Below, one piece after another: positions 45,599 through 58,833 of a stretch of 64,000 nt of DNA (position 1 is its first letter; every line of letters starts with the position of its first letter). Source of the DNA: Flabesymbios commensalis (Eukaryota > Annelida > Polychaeta > Terebellida > Flabelligeridae); the NCBI GenBank assembly GCA_964017125.1, contig OZ024909.1, forward strand, positions 50,379,580 to 50,443,579, written 5' to 3'. Position numbers and translations under genes: made by a program. A model generated the notes under the pieces. The model did no database searches and had not been told where the DNA came from. It saw nothing but the letters and a program-made list of their open reading frames with translations.

Positions 45599-47560
45599 GC
45601 TTGTCATATTCGTATGTTTTAACACGTACTGCGACAATACATTGTTTGTTGAATCCGTTATTAAAAATGTTAAATCCGTTATGCTGGATTGTGTTCAAGA
45701 ATTAGAGCTCTAATTATGTATCACACAACATTAAGTTTTTCCTACATTATCGTTACATGTGCTGACAAGAGATCATACGTTAAAATTTTGTATATAAATC
45801 ATTATTTTCACCAAAGCAATCGATGTATAAAAACAGTGATTAGGTTTGGCACTTTACTTGTTCTCATTATTCCATAATTCGGGGCAACAGCGTCTTTTAT
45901 CGTACTTCAGATTACCCCGCGTGATGTATGTGTAAGAAGCATGGCAGAAAATACTAACTATATGAAAAACTGACCAGACATTATATGGTAATATGCAAAT
46001 ATAGGTCATGGAGCATAACGGATTTATCATAACGGATTTAACTGGAACAACTTACAATACCCATTAAGGTCTCGTGTGACTATAAATTATCAAACTCGAT
46101 GTGTTGTGGTTAGTCATATACACATACCATTGGTCACAAGAGAGGAAAAGTGTAAACAATATCTTGAGAATGTCTCATGACTGCCAAATCGACATAACGG
46201 ATTCAACATTCCCTAATGTTAAAATGAACATTGCAACCATATAACGAGTAATATTAAGTTATACTTCAATTCGTATGGGATTTTGATTTATTTTCCATTA
46301 ATAGTCTTCTATATGTGTGAAATGAGTAACACAGGGTGAATTAATTGTCGAATTAAACTGACGTTTTTATCAAACAAATAATACATAACGGATTCAACAG
46401 CATAACGGCGACACCTGTGATATCATAAACATTGTGCAATAATTTATTAGAAACTCAATTAGTTACTGAATTAAACATTTTTTTTGAGTTATTGCATACG
46501 AGGATGTTTGTAATCCACCAAAGAAGGGCGGTTCCTTCCTTTCTTCTCTGCTCTCAGTGCGTGAAATAGCTAGAAATCCACAAACGACATAACGGATTTA
46601 CCATTCTGATCAATTTTGGTTTACCTATGTGGCTGTAGTTTAAAAACTACCAGTAGTAATTCGACAAACTTGATATCATTGGAAAGGTATTTCAATCAGG
46701 AATTGGAATGTACCAATACTAGTACGCAATTTGCTTTATATCAGCCTACATATGCCGGCGACACCAAATGTACAGTTTAAGGAATTTTGAGCGATATATT
46801 TGCCGTAAAAAATCGCTTTTAGCGGTGGTTTTATTTAGTTGTTGCACCATCTAGTTCCATATGGAAATTTGCCAGAATAGTTCGAACCGAAAATATCTCA
46901 GACGATTTTACCATCAGCTGGGAAATCCCGGAAGTGACGTACCAAATACATTGGGAGTGTTCCGCTCAGCCAATATTTTCAATGACTTTACGCCAGTTTC
47001 GGATCTGTCATTTTCAAAACATTGTTATTTTTTCTAAAAAGAAAACGATTTAACTCTTCTGTTCTAATATTTTGTTTGTTTGATATGAATTGATACTCGA
47101 AGCATCAAGAGGCAAAATTATGGAAGGCAGTGAAGAAGATAAATTCAATTTTAAGCGACCGAAAAATCGCCACCAACATGACGATTTTAGCAGACGACAG
47201 ATTCATAGTCTAGACTACTGTTATCAGGTGGTTATGATATTTTACACGCCCAATTTTACATTTTTAGGTATAAAAACTTATTTTTGTCAGTATTTTATAC
47301 AAATATAAATAGTCTATCCCATTCTTCTGAGTTTATTATTATTTATATCGGATATAACATAACAAATACAATTACGATGAAAGAGTGTCGAGCTGGCTTT
47401 CAGTTTCACAACATCACACTCACACTGGTCACAGTCACACTGTCACAGGCTGTCAACAGTGTCACTGTCATCTTGCGGTCAACACACTTGCTCGATTTGC
47501 AGGCCGGTTTCACCCCTCCAAAACACATTTCAGTCTCGACAGGTGTGTTTATTTCGGTCA

Positions 47561-50500
47561 GTATGAACAGCGAAAACAAACGAGAACAACAGAACAAGCG
47601 AAAACAAACCTCAACACAGCCTAAACAACACGTTATTTGTAATGGGCAAACGTTTATGCGACATATTGTTATTGTAGCTCATTGTGGTGATGTTATTCTG
47701 TGTTTTCAGTTTTACTTTTAGTAGAAATATATGTTTAATTGTAGCGAAAACAAATAAAGCCAAAGTCACACACCTGGCCGAGTCATACCCGCGATAGGCT
47801 TACATGAGCAGCGAGAACAAAATTATAATCATCTTGAAATAGATCCATAATTCCTTACAATGAAAAATTACATTTTCCAAATAAATAATAGTCATATAAC
47901 TGTATGATATGTTTGAATTTAAATATCTTTTCAATTGTCATTACAGCGAGAACAAACTGGCGGCCCTTGCCCACACGTTTGCAGATGACATCGATGTATG
48001 AACAGCGAAAACAAACCAGGCCTACACATCTGCCTGTCACCAGATCACATACGGCGATGTATGAACAGCGAAAACAAACACGTCTGCCTGTCACACACCT
48101 CGACCTACATGTATGAGTAGCTTTGGAATTTTCCAAATAAATAATTGTAATTTCATCGGGATACAGTACTTGTACTTGTAGGTCTACGATATGCTTGAAT
48201 AGCAGTAGGCATGTCGATGGACCGACCTCATCCTGTATAGACCTACAATATACAGCGAGAACAAACTGGCGAGTGGTGCACATGGACCAACTGTCAGTAC
48301 AGCGAAAACAACTCGGCGATGTATGAACAGCGAAAACAAACAGTCAGTCTGCCTGCCCACACACTCAAGACGCATGTCCGATGACGGCGATACTGGCCGC
48401 GATGTATGAGCTTATTACTTCCACAAATATTTTATATTTCTTAAAGACTATGGGTTACTTATATATCAATCATCAGATATTGTAAGAGATAAAGGCTCTT
48501 ATATGATATTACTGATAATAATGTTTTTCTTCCTGTTTCCCGTAAATGTGATGTCGGCGGATTAGTTGTTTTAATAAATAAATATACTGATAGGCCTATA
48601 TAGTTACCTTTTTCTTCCTGTTACACGTAGGCTAAATATAATGGCGTCAGCAAATCAGCTGTTTAAATAAATATATATAAAAAAATATAATTATATATAA
48701 TTGTTATTGTAGCCTACTGTTTATTGTTCGTCATCAACATTTGTGAAGGGTAACAAAATCAACAGAGTGTCTATGACATGTACTGCTTATTTGTTAATTA
48801 ATATCAGATATATACCGGGTATGTCTCTTGTTTATTTGCTATAAAATACTAAAATGTGGCGCTGCTAATTACCTCAGTCACCTTTACGCCCGTGTGAACA
48901 CACCCTTGTCACTGCATACTATGTCAATTTTGTTTTTATAAATATATCTTATTATTACTATATGCTTTTATATACGCAAAAATATAATGTTAGGGGCGGT
49001 ATGGTTTTAATTTACACTGGTACGAAGTTAAGCCATGTTAAATGGGCATGAATAAGGAGGCATGATGCTAATTTGCACTTATACGAAGTTAAATCGGCAC
49101 TCTGAATAAAGAGGCATGATCTTAATAATATTAAAATATATATACTATAAGCTATCTAAAGCCTACAAATAGGCCTACATACAAAAAGGGGAAACGCGCG
49201 CTTGTTATAAAATTTGATTGGAAAGGCTTGACAGCGAAAGGGTTAATGACGGTATGACGCAACAACAATCATTACGGCGACAAGGACGGGTGATCGACGT
49301 TTAACGGTTATCTAAACATAAACCCTTTCGTCGCTTGTAGCTTATTATTAGACGACACATATAAAATGTAAGAGGGATGACAATAACAGTTGATTGAAAG
49401 TAGTAAGATAACGGATACATGGTACACTGTATTATTTAACGATTTATATAAATAAATTTGTATACATACTACGGGAACATTCGTCTACATTGATATAGGC
49501 GCTTTAATAATGTAACAGTTTCGAAGTTTCAGTAATATTTACTAATCTAATTAAAAACATAATTATGAATACATACTTATAAATTCATACTTACAAATAC
49601 GTATATATAAATATATAATATGGTAATCACACCAATTAGGAGGTAATGTAAATAACATTTAATTTATATATATATGTCGAACGTGACATCTAAATATATT
49701 AATTTTTCTAAATAAGGTTAAAGCAGAGCATCACTATCGCGTGAATCGACCGTTATATATAGCGGGCACTGCCATCAATATTTATATAGTCACTTTAATA
49801 AGGTAACAGTTTCAATAACATATAACCAAGATAACATATAAAAATTGTGCTATAAAAAGTATTTGTAAATTATATGGACAGTATGTGAAGCACCTAGATG
49901 CTCGGATTTAGCTATGGTATGTTGTTTGTAAGAAGACTATAATAAGTTCGTTATATACATTCCATATACTGCATGGACCTGCATGTTTGTTTTCGCTGTT
50001 CATACAGTCACTCACGTCAAGCGTGTTTGTTTTCGCTCTGTCATTTCATCTGATAAAATCTTCTATAATCATATGTGAAATATCTGCGTTTGTTTTCTTT
50101 CTGCCATTTATCATCTTACAAAATGATTTATTACTAGTTCTATATTAGTTGAATATATTAATTGATTTGATGTGTAATTGATTTGTTTGCGTGTTTGATA
50201 CATCATTGACGCCATATACAGTCACGTTTGTTTTCGCTGTTCATACATCTGTGAAATATATGTGTTGGTTTTCTAATCTTTCTGCCATTCTCTTATAATA
50301 ATATAATTTATATGATATTACTGTAGTTCTATATTATGTGACTGATTATATTAGCTGTTATAATATTACTAGTTCTAACGGTATAGTAGGTAATTATATT
50401 AGCTGATTGTAGCGGTAACGTTAGTAGGCTATATAGATCAACATATGTCAAGGTTTGTTCTCGCTGTTCACACAGTCACGTTTGTTTTCGCTGTTCATAC

Positions 50501-51070
50501 AGTCTCGTCCAAAGCCAGACTAGACACGCTGAGTTTGTTATCATTCAGCTATATTTCCATTATTTTTATAAACTTACATTGTGGGGTACTATATACCATC
50601 ATAGAAATCTAAAACTAAATTGTATTTTTCGTTATTCATACATTCACATCCAATACACCAGTTCGAAAATAATTGTTTTCGCTTTGTCATATAGCGTGAA
50701 TAACTCATAATAATCATATAAATATTGTTATATAGATATGATATGAATAGTATTCGCACATTTATGATTAAATCATAAGACTGCAGCATAGGCTACGCGG
50801 ACCTGTTTGTTTTCGCTGTTCATACAGTCACGCCAAGCACTACCGCAACGTTCCGTTTGTTTTCGCTCTGTCATTTTATCTTATAAAACTTATTTTTCTA
50901 CATTAATCGGGGAAATAAAATTCGGATAATATAGGAAGAGGATATCAAACTGCCTAGACAATGACGGTGCAACACTTATAGATATTTTATGCCGTGTATC
51001 TTCATATAGACCCCCTATAGGTTTGTTTTCTCTTGTTCTGTTGTTCTCGTTTGTTTTCGCTGTTCATACG
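47561..51070. mobile_element. Element with TATGAACAGCGAAAACAAAC motifs in inverted arms
   Basis: The left arm (47561-48341) has about ten copies of TATGAACAGCGAAAACAAAC or AGCGAGAACAAAC in plus orientation (47561, 47590, 47742, 47805, 47944, 47995, 48058, 48251, 48298, 48320). The right arm (49985-51070) has about ten in minus orientation (49985, 50023, 50088, 50226, 50453, 50479, 50666, 50804, 50853, 51049). The 1.6 kb between has none. This clean orientation switch implies a large inverted duplication or foldback element. Exact ends are not found and there is no coding frame. Confidence 0.6.
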
Positions 51071-54000
51071 AGCCCGTTTATTTGATTACAAGATAACAAG
51101 GACACACAGTTTATTCCATGTTTAGTACAAGCGAGATATTATCTTATTAATTGGCGATAAGACTTAATTTTTGTTCGCTGTCAAAATGGGTCATCCCACT
51201 GGAAATGGTTAGGCCTACATGGCATGTATGTTGAGGGTAGCGAGTCTGGTCTGGTTGACTGACAGTGACAGCCATTCATTAGGGCCTACTTAATGACAGA
51301 AACCTGACTGTTATTTGGGGGGGGGGGGGTGGTAGGCCTATAATCGAAGACAAAAAATTTTGGTTACTTTCGAAGATTGTTACCAGTGGACTGACTCACT
51401 GAGTGGTTACTGTTAGTGAACTATTAACCCTGTTAACTTCATGCAGGTTTATTCTCAGACATGTCAGTCAGATACTAGCCCCAGTGGCTGAACAGCCACA
51501 GATTTACCGCGTACAAAATCGTGGAACATTTCTTTGGACTGTCATATCGGAAAATATCGAGGAGTAATTAGTAACATTTCAGTTCCATGCCCGCATGCTT
51601 TAGCTCAGAGGTCGCACAGTTATTAAAAAAGGTATGGACATTTTGCGGACATTGGGGTCGGGATTGCTCTCGGTCACCGCCATGTTGAATTTTTCGGGTA
51701 AAGCAAATAGGCCTACATCCATCCACGGCCTCGGAGACGGCTACACGGCCAAGTCAGATACTAGACTACAGTGTATAGGACTCTTAATTTTGAAATATTC
51801 ACTCATGTCCACTGGACTTTTCACTTTCATGAAAATCACTGAGAATTAACTAGACATCTAGGCCTATTGATTTTTTCAATAACTAAAAGAAAGCTAATTT
51901 TAATTTTGAACCATTCTCCAACAATGCAATATAGGCTACCACTTGTTGGCGAAGAAATAAAAAATGTAAAAAAATTTTTTTAGTCTATAGGGTCGGCTAA
52001 TTAAATTAAAGTCAGAGGAAAATATTACAAAATCCTGTCTTTGGATGTCACATATTTATTATTTCACCGATCGAGTGGGGGGGGGGGGGGGGGTGGCGCC
52101 CCCTATTTTTTGCCCATTTTTTTCAAATATACTAATTTGGACAAAATATGCCACATAAAACACTGCCCCCTCTTTCTTCAGATCCTGGATCTGCTACTGA
52201 ACAGTCACTCAATGACATAATAATAAACTTACATAGCACCTAAATCCTCAGCGATCCGAGCTCAGAGGCGCTTCAAACATATTTGTAATCTGACTCATAG
52301 TTCCAAAACTGTTTGCGCTTGTCGTCTGAGTCAACCGGAGGATTTAAGTCACCGAGGATTTAAGTCAGAAATGCCGTCAGGCTAAACATGATAAAGCTAA
52401 AGCCTAATCAGGGGTGGATCTGGGATTTGAAAAAGGAAGGTATGTGGGTGTTTTTTGCATACTCAGGCTGGTTCAGGGGACTTTTGAAATAATTTGCCTA
52501 AAAAAAGGTGGCCTTGTAACGAACCACCCCCCTCGACCTGCGCCGGCTAATTGATGTTTTTTCTTAATAGTTACTATTTTCATAATAAAAGCCCATATTC
52601 CAATTAACGCTCACACCTGAATTAAAAAAAATCCCACAATCATACATGTACACTATATGACCTGCTAGGCCTATATAATCATCCCCTCCCCCCCTGTAAT
52701 CTCAGAGGGTTTTCCAGAATAAATACAATTACTATACAAAATCAGAGGTTTTATTAGAATAAATAGAATAGGGCCTACAATTACTATACAAAATATCAGA
52801 CAAAATATTTATTGGAACTCTTCAATTCACTTCAAAAACTAATAAATTATACTTATTAGGATTTCCACACAACTAATTTATACATGTTATATCAGAATAA
52901 TCAGATAACCTTGATAACACCAGCTCTATATAAAATGTATTACATTTCCATACATTCAAATAACAATATCATATAAATCAGCATCTGGAGTACTTGGTTA
53001 AAATTATGAGTAGGGATGGAGTGCTTCTTTTTAAGTTTTATTCAATAATAATTAAACATGATAATTTCTCAGATGATGAAACTGCTCACCCTTGAATTCA
53101 AATGAATGAAAAATATGGTAGTATTAGATGATTCAGCAGATTAAACAGGTACCCTGTAGATAGCTAAAAATGGTAAGATTGTATTGTCCCGGACACACAG
53201 AAACGCCTCATTGTGAGTTAAAGGTTGATACCTGCCACTTTGTGAAGGGGAAAATACAACCCATATCAAGGACATAGGCTTTTTACTTTAACTTTCAACC
53301 CCTTCAGCATGGAAACTGTCTTTAGACGTCAGAATATAGATGTCAGACTCTGAAGTCTAAAGTCCATTCCCACACTGAAAGAAAAAATTATTAGGGTCAT
53401 AGAACCATACCAAAGGTAGGTATTCAAATAAAGCGGGAAGAGATAACTAAGACATTTATCATGTTTATAAATTCAAATTAAAAAAATACTATGCAAGCAC
53501 CCAAACACCCCTCAATACTAAATAAATTGAACCTTTGCTTTGTATCAACATGATCAATAATATTTATCTAAACTTTGATGTTATGTTTGAATCTCCATTA
53601 GTTTAGGATTATAATAAATCCACAAGAGAAGTAATTCAAATCTAAATCTTATAATAAATTAAAATTTAGTTAATTTCCTAGACCTAGATCATGTATATGT
53701 TCAAAGATTACAATTCCAAATGTCAATTTGAACTAAATATCCACTTTGAAGTTGGGACACCATCTTCCCGATATCCCTTTATCCTGAAGATGATGTCTGA
53801 AAAATACTATGAGTACCGGTAATGAGGACTTTTATCACACATCTGAGTATAATTACATTTTTTGTCAGAAGGTGAAATAAATTAACAGGCTTAATTCAAC
53901 TGTAAACATAATCAACTATTACTTTACAAAATTCGTAAACTCTTGAGATGAGTATGTACATGTACTTTTTGTCATTTGTCTGTTTATGGCTGAAAATTGC

Positions 54001-54250
54001 AGTACCAATTCCAGATTAAAATGAATGAAAAAATGCTGATAACTAAACAATTCAGCAGATTTTAATTTATTAACAGAATACACTGCAAACAACCTATTGA
54101 TGAAATTACATTAACCTGAACACACAGACACACCAGAAAGAAATTTAATTTACTTGTTTATTATAAACAAGTGTTAGAATAAATCATAAAATAGAGTACA
54201 CTCGACAATAGCCTGCCGCCATTATCATGATTATTGAACTTGAAGTTATT
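51071..54250. other. Non-coding stretch, degenerate repeats
   Basis: No gene is supported. G-runs at 51315-51330 and 52077-52094 belong to degenerate repeats like those near 28050. A short duplication around AATTACTATACAAAAT lies at 52727-52800. The rest is AT-rich unique sequence. Confidence 0.4.
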
Positions 54251-54254
54251 ATTG

Positions 54255-54600
54255 CTGCCACATCGCGCCCATAAGGTAAAATTATTGACGTGAAATGCGA
54301 AAAATCTCAATAAATCGGCCATTTTGATCTCTTTTATAGCCATTATTGAACTTGTCTGAGAACTGCTTATTAGTAACACGCATGACAAATTTGAAAAGGA
54401 TACATGAAAAACTTTTCAAATTAGCGCTCCCACAAGGTCAAATTATTGACGTAAAATGAGAAAAATCACAATAAATCGGCCACTTTGAAATGATTTTTTT
54501 TCAGCTATTATTGAACTTGTCAGAGAACTGCTTATTAGCAACATGCATAACAAATTTGGGAAGGATACATGAAAAACTTTTCAAGTTATCTCGCCCCAAG
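54255..54600. repeat. Tandem duplication, about 175 bp x 2
   Basis: Blocks AAATTATTGACGTRAAATG, AATAAATCGGCCA, TTATTGAACTTGTC, GAGAACTGCTTATTAG and GATACATGAAAAACTTTTCA occur twice in order. A GCCGACGACGCCGA segment and the palindrome TAGCCCACC...GGCGGGCTA (54648-54680) follow, possibly the end of the same repeat. Confidence 0.75.
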
Positions 54601-54953
54601 TAAATGTTAATGCAGACGCCGACGACGCCGAACTTCAATTGCAATAGCCCACCTTTTTTTAATTAAAAGGCGGGCTAAAAATAGTTTGTGGGATAACCTG
54701 CTTGGCCACTTATGAAATTTGGCGAAAAAATAAAATTTATCACATGTGGTGTATCAAATTGAGATCTGCATAATTCCACGAATAATGTAAATATTAACCT
54801 GCTACGCCCGTATATACAGTTTTGAGCAGATTTTAAGCCCTCAGCATGCATAAAAACATCAATTTACATCCCTGAAAACCGACTAATTTTTCTCACAGCT
54901 AGGGGTTTGAGAATTTTTTTTTCAATTTTTTGATAATTTGTCACCATCTTCAA

Positions 54954-55021
54954 GTCATCTTCATCCACTACAAGTCGAGAATTGCGACAGCAATTTGCGG
55001 CTTGTAGTGGATGAAGATGAC
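54954..55021. repeat. Perfect 21-bp-arm hairpin
   Basis: Arms start GTCATCTTCATCCACTACAA and pair perfectly over 21 bases around a 26-base loop. The stem is within the size range of small-RNA precursors, but short; it could equally be a decayed MITE. Confidence 0.6.
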
Positions 55022-55859
55022 AATGGTAAATTCAGGCCTGAAAGCGTTTAAGCCAAATAATATGCCATTCAAAATGAATAATGTATCTTGATTGTAATTG
55101 ATTTAAACTAAGCTGATTTTCAGATAGACCTACAGGTCTAAGTCGCATGGATGTAACACATCAGAGCTGTAGCTGTCACTATTTTCACAGTTGCGATTGA
55201 TATATTACCACAGATGTAAATTTCACAATCTTCACCATTGCGATTGGGATGTCACCACATCTGTCAGTTTCACAATCTCCTTTCATGATCACCAGACTAA
55301 ATCATCAATTTTAATCATTTTTCACCAAAGCGTTACTTTGGGTTCATTAACAGATTAAATCCTAACTTTCTCTAGGATGTTTCTTCCTGGTGGACCATAC
55401 TGAGTGTACAGTGGCTGCTCCATTTGCACATTGTCATACATGCACTGGACAGGGAGGGTGTGGTGGATGGCACAACACAACAAGATTGAGTCTGTCTTTG
55501 CCAACATCATAAACATCTGTGGAACCACTAAGTACTTTTTCAATAGGCTGCTCACCGTAAACACCTGGCGAATGAAATAAAACAAATGAATTTGCTACAC
55601 ACAACAATAAAAACGGTCTATATAATGGTTGATTTCAGTTTCTAGAATATTTTTTATAAAAATAATATTGTACACATGTATGTGAGAAATATAATAGTGG
55701 CTGCGCCCAGGCGAAATGTGACCATGCTTGCCCCTGGGTAACCATGATAAACCATAGTTTTCCATGTTAGTTCATGGTTGCTATGTCATGGTTAACCCGG
55801 GTATTAACCCTTTACCCGCCGGTGCTGCATATTTTCGGGTTTTCATTTTTATTAGCACA

Positions 55860-56427
55860 TTAAAGCAGCCCCTTGGAATGACATCAATTTTTGTTTTTAG
55901 TTTTGTAGTGAAGTAGTGTATCCCCCAGATCATGATTTTATTTTTTTCAGAGTTTTTAGATTTTTTAAAATTGTTCTTATTAATATTTCTATGAAACCGC
56001 TTAAAACCCAAACAAACTTTTTGTATACCTAAACACATGCTGAAGGACGATTGAATGTTCCTACAGCACTGGCCACATGGTGATGCCGTCGGCCCAGCGT
56101 TGGGCAGACAATCAGTGTTGCAGGTGTATCACTTCATGTCCTGACTATAAGACACCAATCAGACACCAATTAGCGGCGATTGCTTTGATCTTCTCGGACA
56201 AGACGTGGGAATATGTGGTGTGAAGTGCTGTATATTGCCGACTTGTTTTGTTTACATGTCAATATACGACCTGGAAATATAACTATTTCACTCTTTTTCG
56301 GTGCTTTAAAATTGTTTTTTGACTTTTTTGTATTTTTAGTTCAGATCAGTAGGCTATATAGCTTCATATAAGTTGAATTTTCAAAATTGACAACATTGAA
56401 AATGTCTCATCCCAAGGGGTCCCTTGA
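55860..56427. mobile_element. TTAA-flanked MITE, copy 2
   Basis: Full-length partner of the MITE at 19388-19935, starting TTAAAGCAGCCCCTTGGAAT and ending CATCCCAAGGGGTCCCTTGA. The right TTAA has become TTGA. It differs by scattered substitutions and small indels, including a short AGACACCAAT duplication near 56160. Confidence 0.85.
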
Positions 56428-57159
56428 GGTACCACCTTTTAAACATGTTGGAGATAAAATGTGACATCAATCAGCAATATTTGAAAACAGTTGACCCCCA
56501 TTTTGTCAAATCTGAATAATTTTCACTCACTTGAAGTTGTTGTGACTTGCGTCAGCGAGACACAACCGCTAGAGGCAGTCAGTAATTTTTAGCTTCCGCC
56601 GTCACCGTAGGTGAGACGGAGGGAGCTATGGATTCCGCCTCCGTCCCAGTTTTTAATTCTTCTTTTGCCTATAACTTTGTAAGGAAATAAGCATAAAGCT
56701 AGGATAACAATTTTTGGTTATGTGGGTTACTTCCAGGTGGATAAGGGACAGGTTAAAATATTTTTATTCTAAATTCAATGCGCAAGGTCGCAGAGGAGGA
56801 AATGATGTTACGGCGTTGGGCTGTCCGTGAACATTTCGTTTCCTGAGCATATCTCAGAATGTACTTGTCCGATTGTCTTCAAATTTTACACACAACACCT
56901 ATAGCGGGTCTAGCTGTGCCTTTAGGGTATATGAACTTTGACCAACTTTTGGTTCAGAACTATGACCTATTTAGACACTTTGACACACACTTCATTTCCG
57001 GAGCAGATCTCGAAAACTACTGGGCTGATTACAGTAATATTGCACCTACATGATTTCCAAGGTCCCTAGTTGTGCCTTTTCAGGTTTTTGGACCTTGAAG
57101 TTGACTCAGCACTTTGATTTAATTTATAACATCGGTAGATCCTACTGGAATATTTTGCG

Positions 57160-58200
57160 GAATATCATGAGAACCGCTCGAGATAGCTACACCATTACCA
57201 TGATTACTATAAAACAAATTGTAGATTTCAGGAGAGGATGCATCTTGAAAAATTTCAACTCAATCAAATTCAAAATGGCCGCTTATCGGCCATTATTCAC
57301 CTCGACATGCCTGATATTTCGGAATATCATGAAAACAGCTCAAGATAGCTACACCATTACTATAAAATAAATTGTAAGGTTTGTAGCGAATCATAAAAAA
57401 ATGTTGAGTGAATCGCGTTGACGAGGAAAATTGTCGATCGGACGTGGCCGCAAGTCGGCCATTTTGAATTTTATCATGTTGAAATTTTTCATGGTATATC
57501 TCCACCTGGAACTGCACCTTTTGTTCTATAGTAATGGTCTAGCTATCTGGTACGGTTTTCCAGATATTACCCTTTTAAAAAAATAATGGCCGATAATCGG
57601 CCATTTTGGCTGCCATGACCTAGTTTCTGTTCGAATCTTGGCCAATTTCGAAATCATCCGAGCTATTAGTGAAATGGATATATGGTATAAATTTGGGAGC
57701 AAAAAATAAAAAAATGTTGAGTGAATCACATTAACGAGAAAAATTGTTGATCAGAAGTAGCCGCAGGTCGGCCATTTTGAATTTTATCTTGTTGAAATTG
57801 TTCATGGTATATCCCTAGCTGGAACTGCACATTTTGTTCTATAGTAATGGTCTAGCTATCTGGTCCGGTTTTCCAGATATTATCTTGATATTATCTTGGC
57901 CAATTTCGAAATCATCCGAGCTATTAGTGAAATGGATATATGGTATAAATTTTAGAACGATACATAAAAAATATTGAGTGAATCGCATTAACGAGAAAAA
58001 TTGTCTATCGGAAAAAGTCAAGGTCATAGGGGTCACCAGGTCACAGAAAGGTCAAATGTGAAATTAGTCAAGCTTTAGTCATGATTACCCTGTATGTGAA
58101 GTTTAATGTGCATCCCAGTTATGCGAAACAAGTTATAGTGCTAAAAGTGGCGGACAGACGGACGGACGCGCCTTGTGACGACAATAGGCATCCTCCAAAA
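57160..58200. repeat. Tandem repeat region, about 300-bp unit
   Basis: 57404-57703 and 57709-57960 are diverged copies sharing TTGAGTGAATC, CGGCCATTTTGAATTTTATC, TGGAACTGCAC, TTGTTCTATAGTAATGGTCT and TTTCGAAATCATCCGAGC; a third begins at 57965. Upstream, ATATCATGA and AGATAGCTACACCATTAC repeat at 57160 and 57313. It ends in a GGACAGACGGACGGACG stretch. No gene runs through. Confidence 0.8.
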
Positions 58201-58833
58201 TTTTGGCTGAGGCCCAAAAACCCTTTGGTCTCCATGATTTAAACAAAAATAATTCAGCATTGTAGGGGTTAATCTTAATGGGTTTGTTTATAGAGGGACA
58301 TTATAATTTCAAAATTTAATTCTTCAATATCCTAGTAAGATTGTACTAACTTTGGAACATTATAATAAGACTAATACTATATATGGTCTAGTCTATCATG
58401 TCTATAGGTCATACACCGATATCGAGAACAACGTTTTTCGCCATTTAAAAAATATTTACTGGCTAATTTTTTAATTACCGGTATTTTTTAATTAGCTCTG
58501 ACACTAAAATGTCCGGCGATCTCTAAGTTATAAATATTTTTTCTTTAAAAATTATTTTACCTTGCAAAATCCTTTCTTTGTTATTTATACCGATATCACA
58601 AATTTCACGTAATATCGCCCACCGCTCTAATGATGAATGACTTGCACCTGTCATCACACATGACAAAGAAAGGATCATGCGATGTAAAGTATTTTTTGCA
58701 GAAAAATTGTCAGAAAGAGTTGCTTTATAACTTGCAAAGTGGAATGGAGTTGAAAAAAAAAAAAATTGTCACCAAATAATTTAAATAAAAAATTGGCAGA
58801 AAACGTAGTTCGCGATATTCGGCGTACGGTTTC

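Larger units (their letters stand above)
43003..46865. mobile_element. 3.9 kb element with CATAACGGATTCAACA motif cluster
   Basis: Diverged inverted ends: TATATATCGCTCAAAATTCC at 43011 onward against its inverse at 46769-46800, and TATATGGAACTAGA at 43100 against 46850-46863. The order of these two blocks is not strictly mirrored. Twelve copies of CATAACGGATTYAACA lie inside in both orientations (43219 reversed, 43564, 43929, 44294, 45648 and 45669 reversed, 46013, 46028, 46192, 46383, 46401 partial, 46588), and almost none elsewhere. The centre holds a 227-codon minus-strand frame and a tetranucleotide array. Confidence 0.55.

Noticed and set aside
45053-45637. Long K/P/A/S/Q-rich and L/A/W/G-rich frames
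   Set aside because: Pure translation of the GGCT/TGCT tetranucleotide array.
47090-47721. Small plus-strand frames
   Set aside because: Low-complexity translations at the edge of the motif-cluster element; no protein signature.
55355-55585. Possible coding exon on the minus strand after an acceptor-like TTCATTCGCCAG
   Set aside because: Two different frames are open over the same bases (one with DVYDVGKDRLNLVVLCHPP, one with NVQMEQPLYTQYGPPGRN); neither is recognised and I cannot choose.
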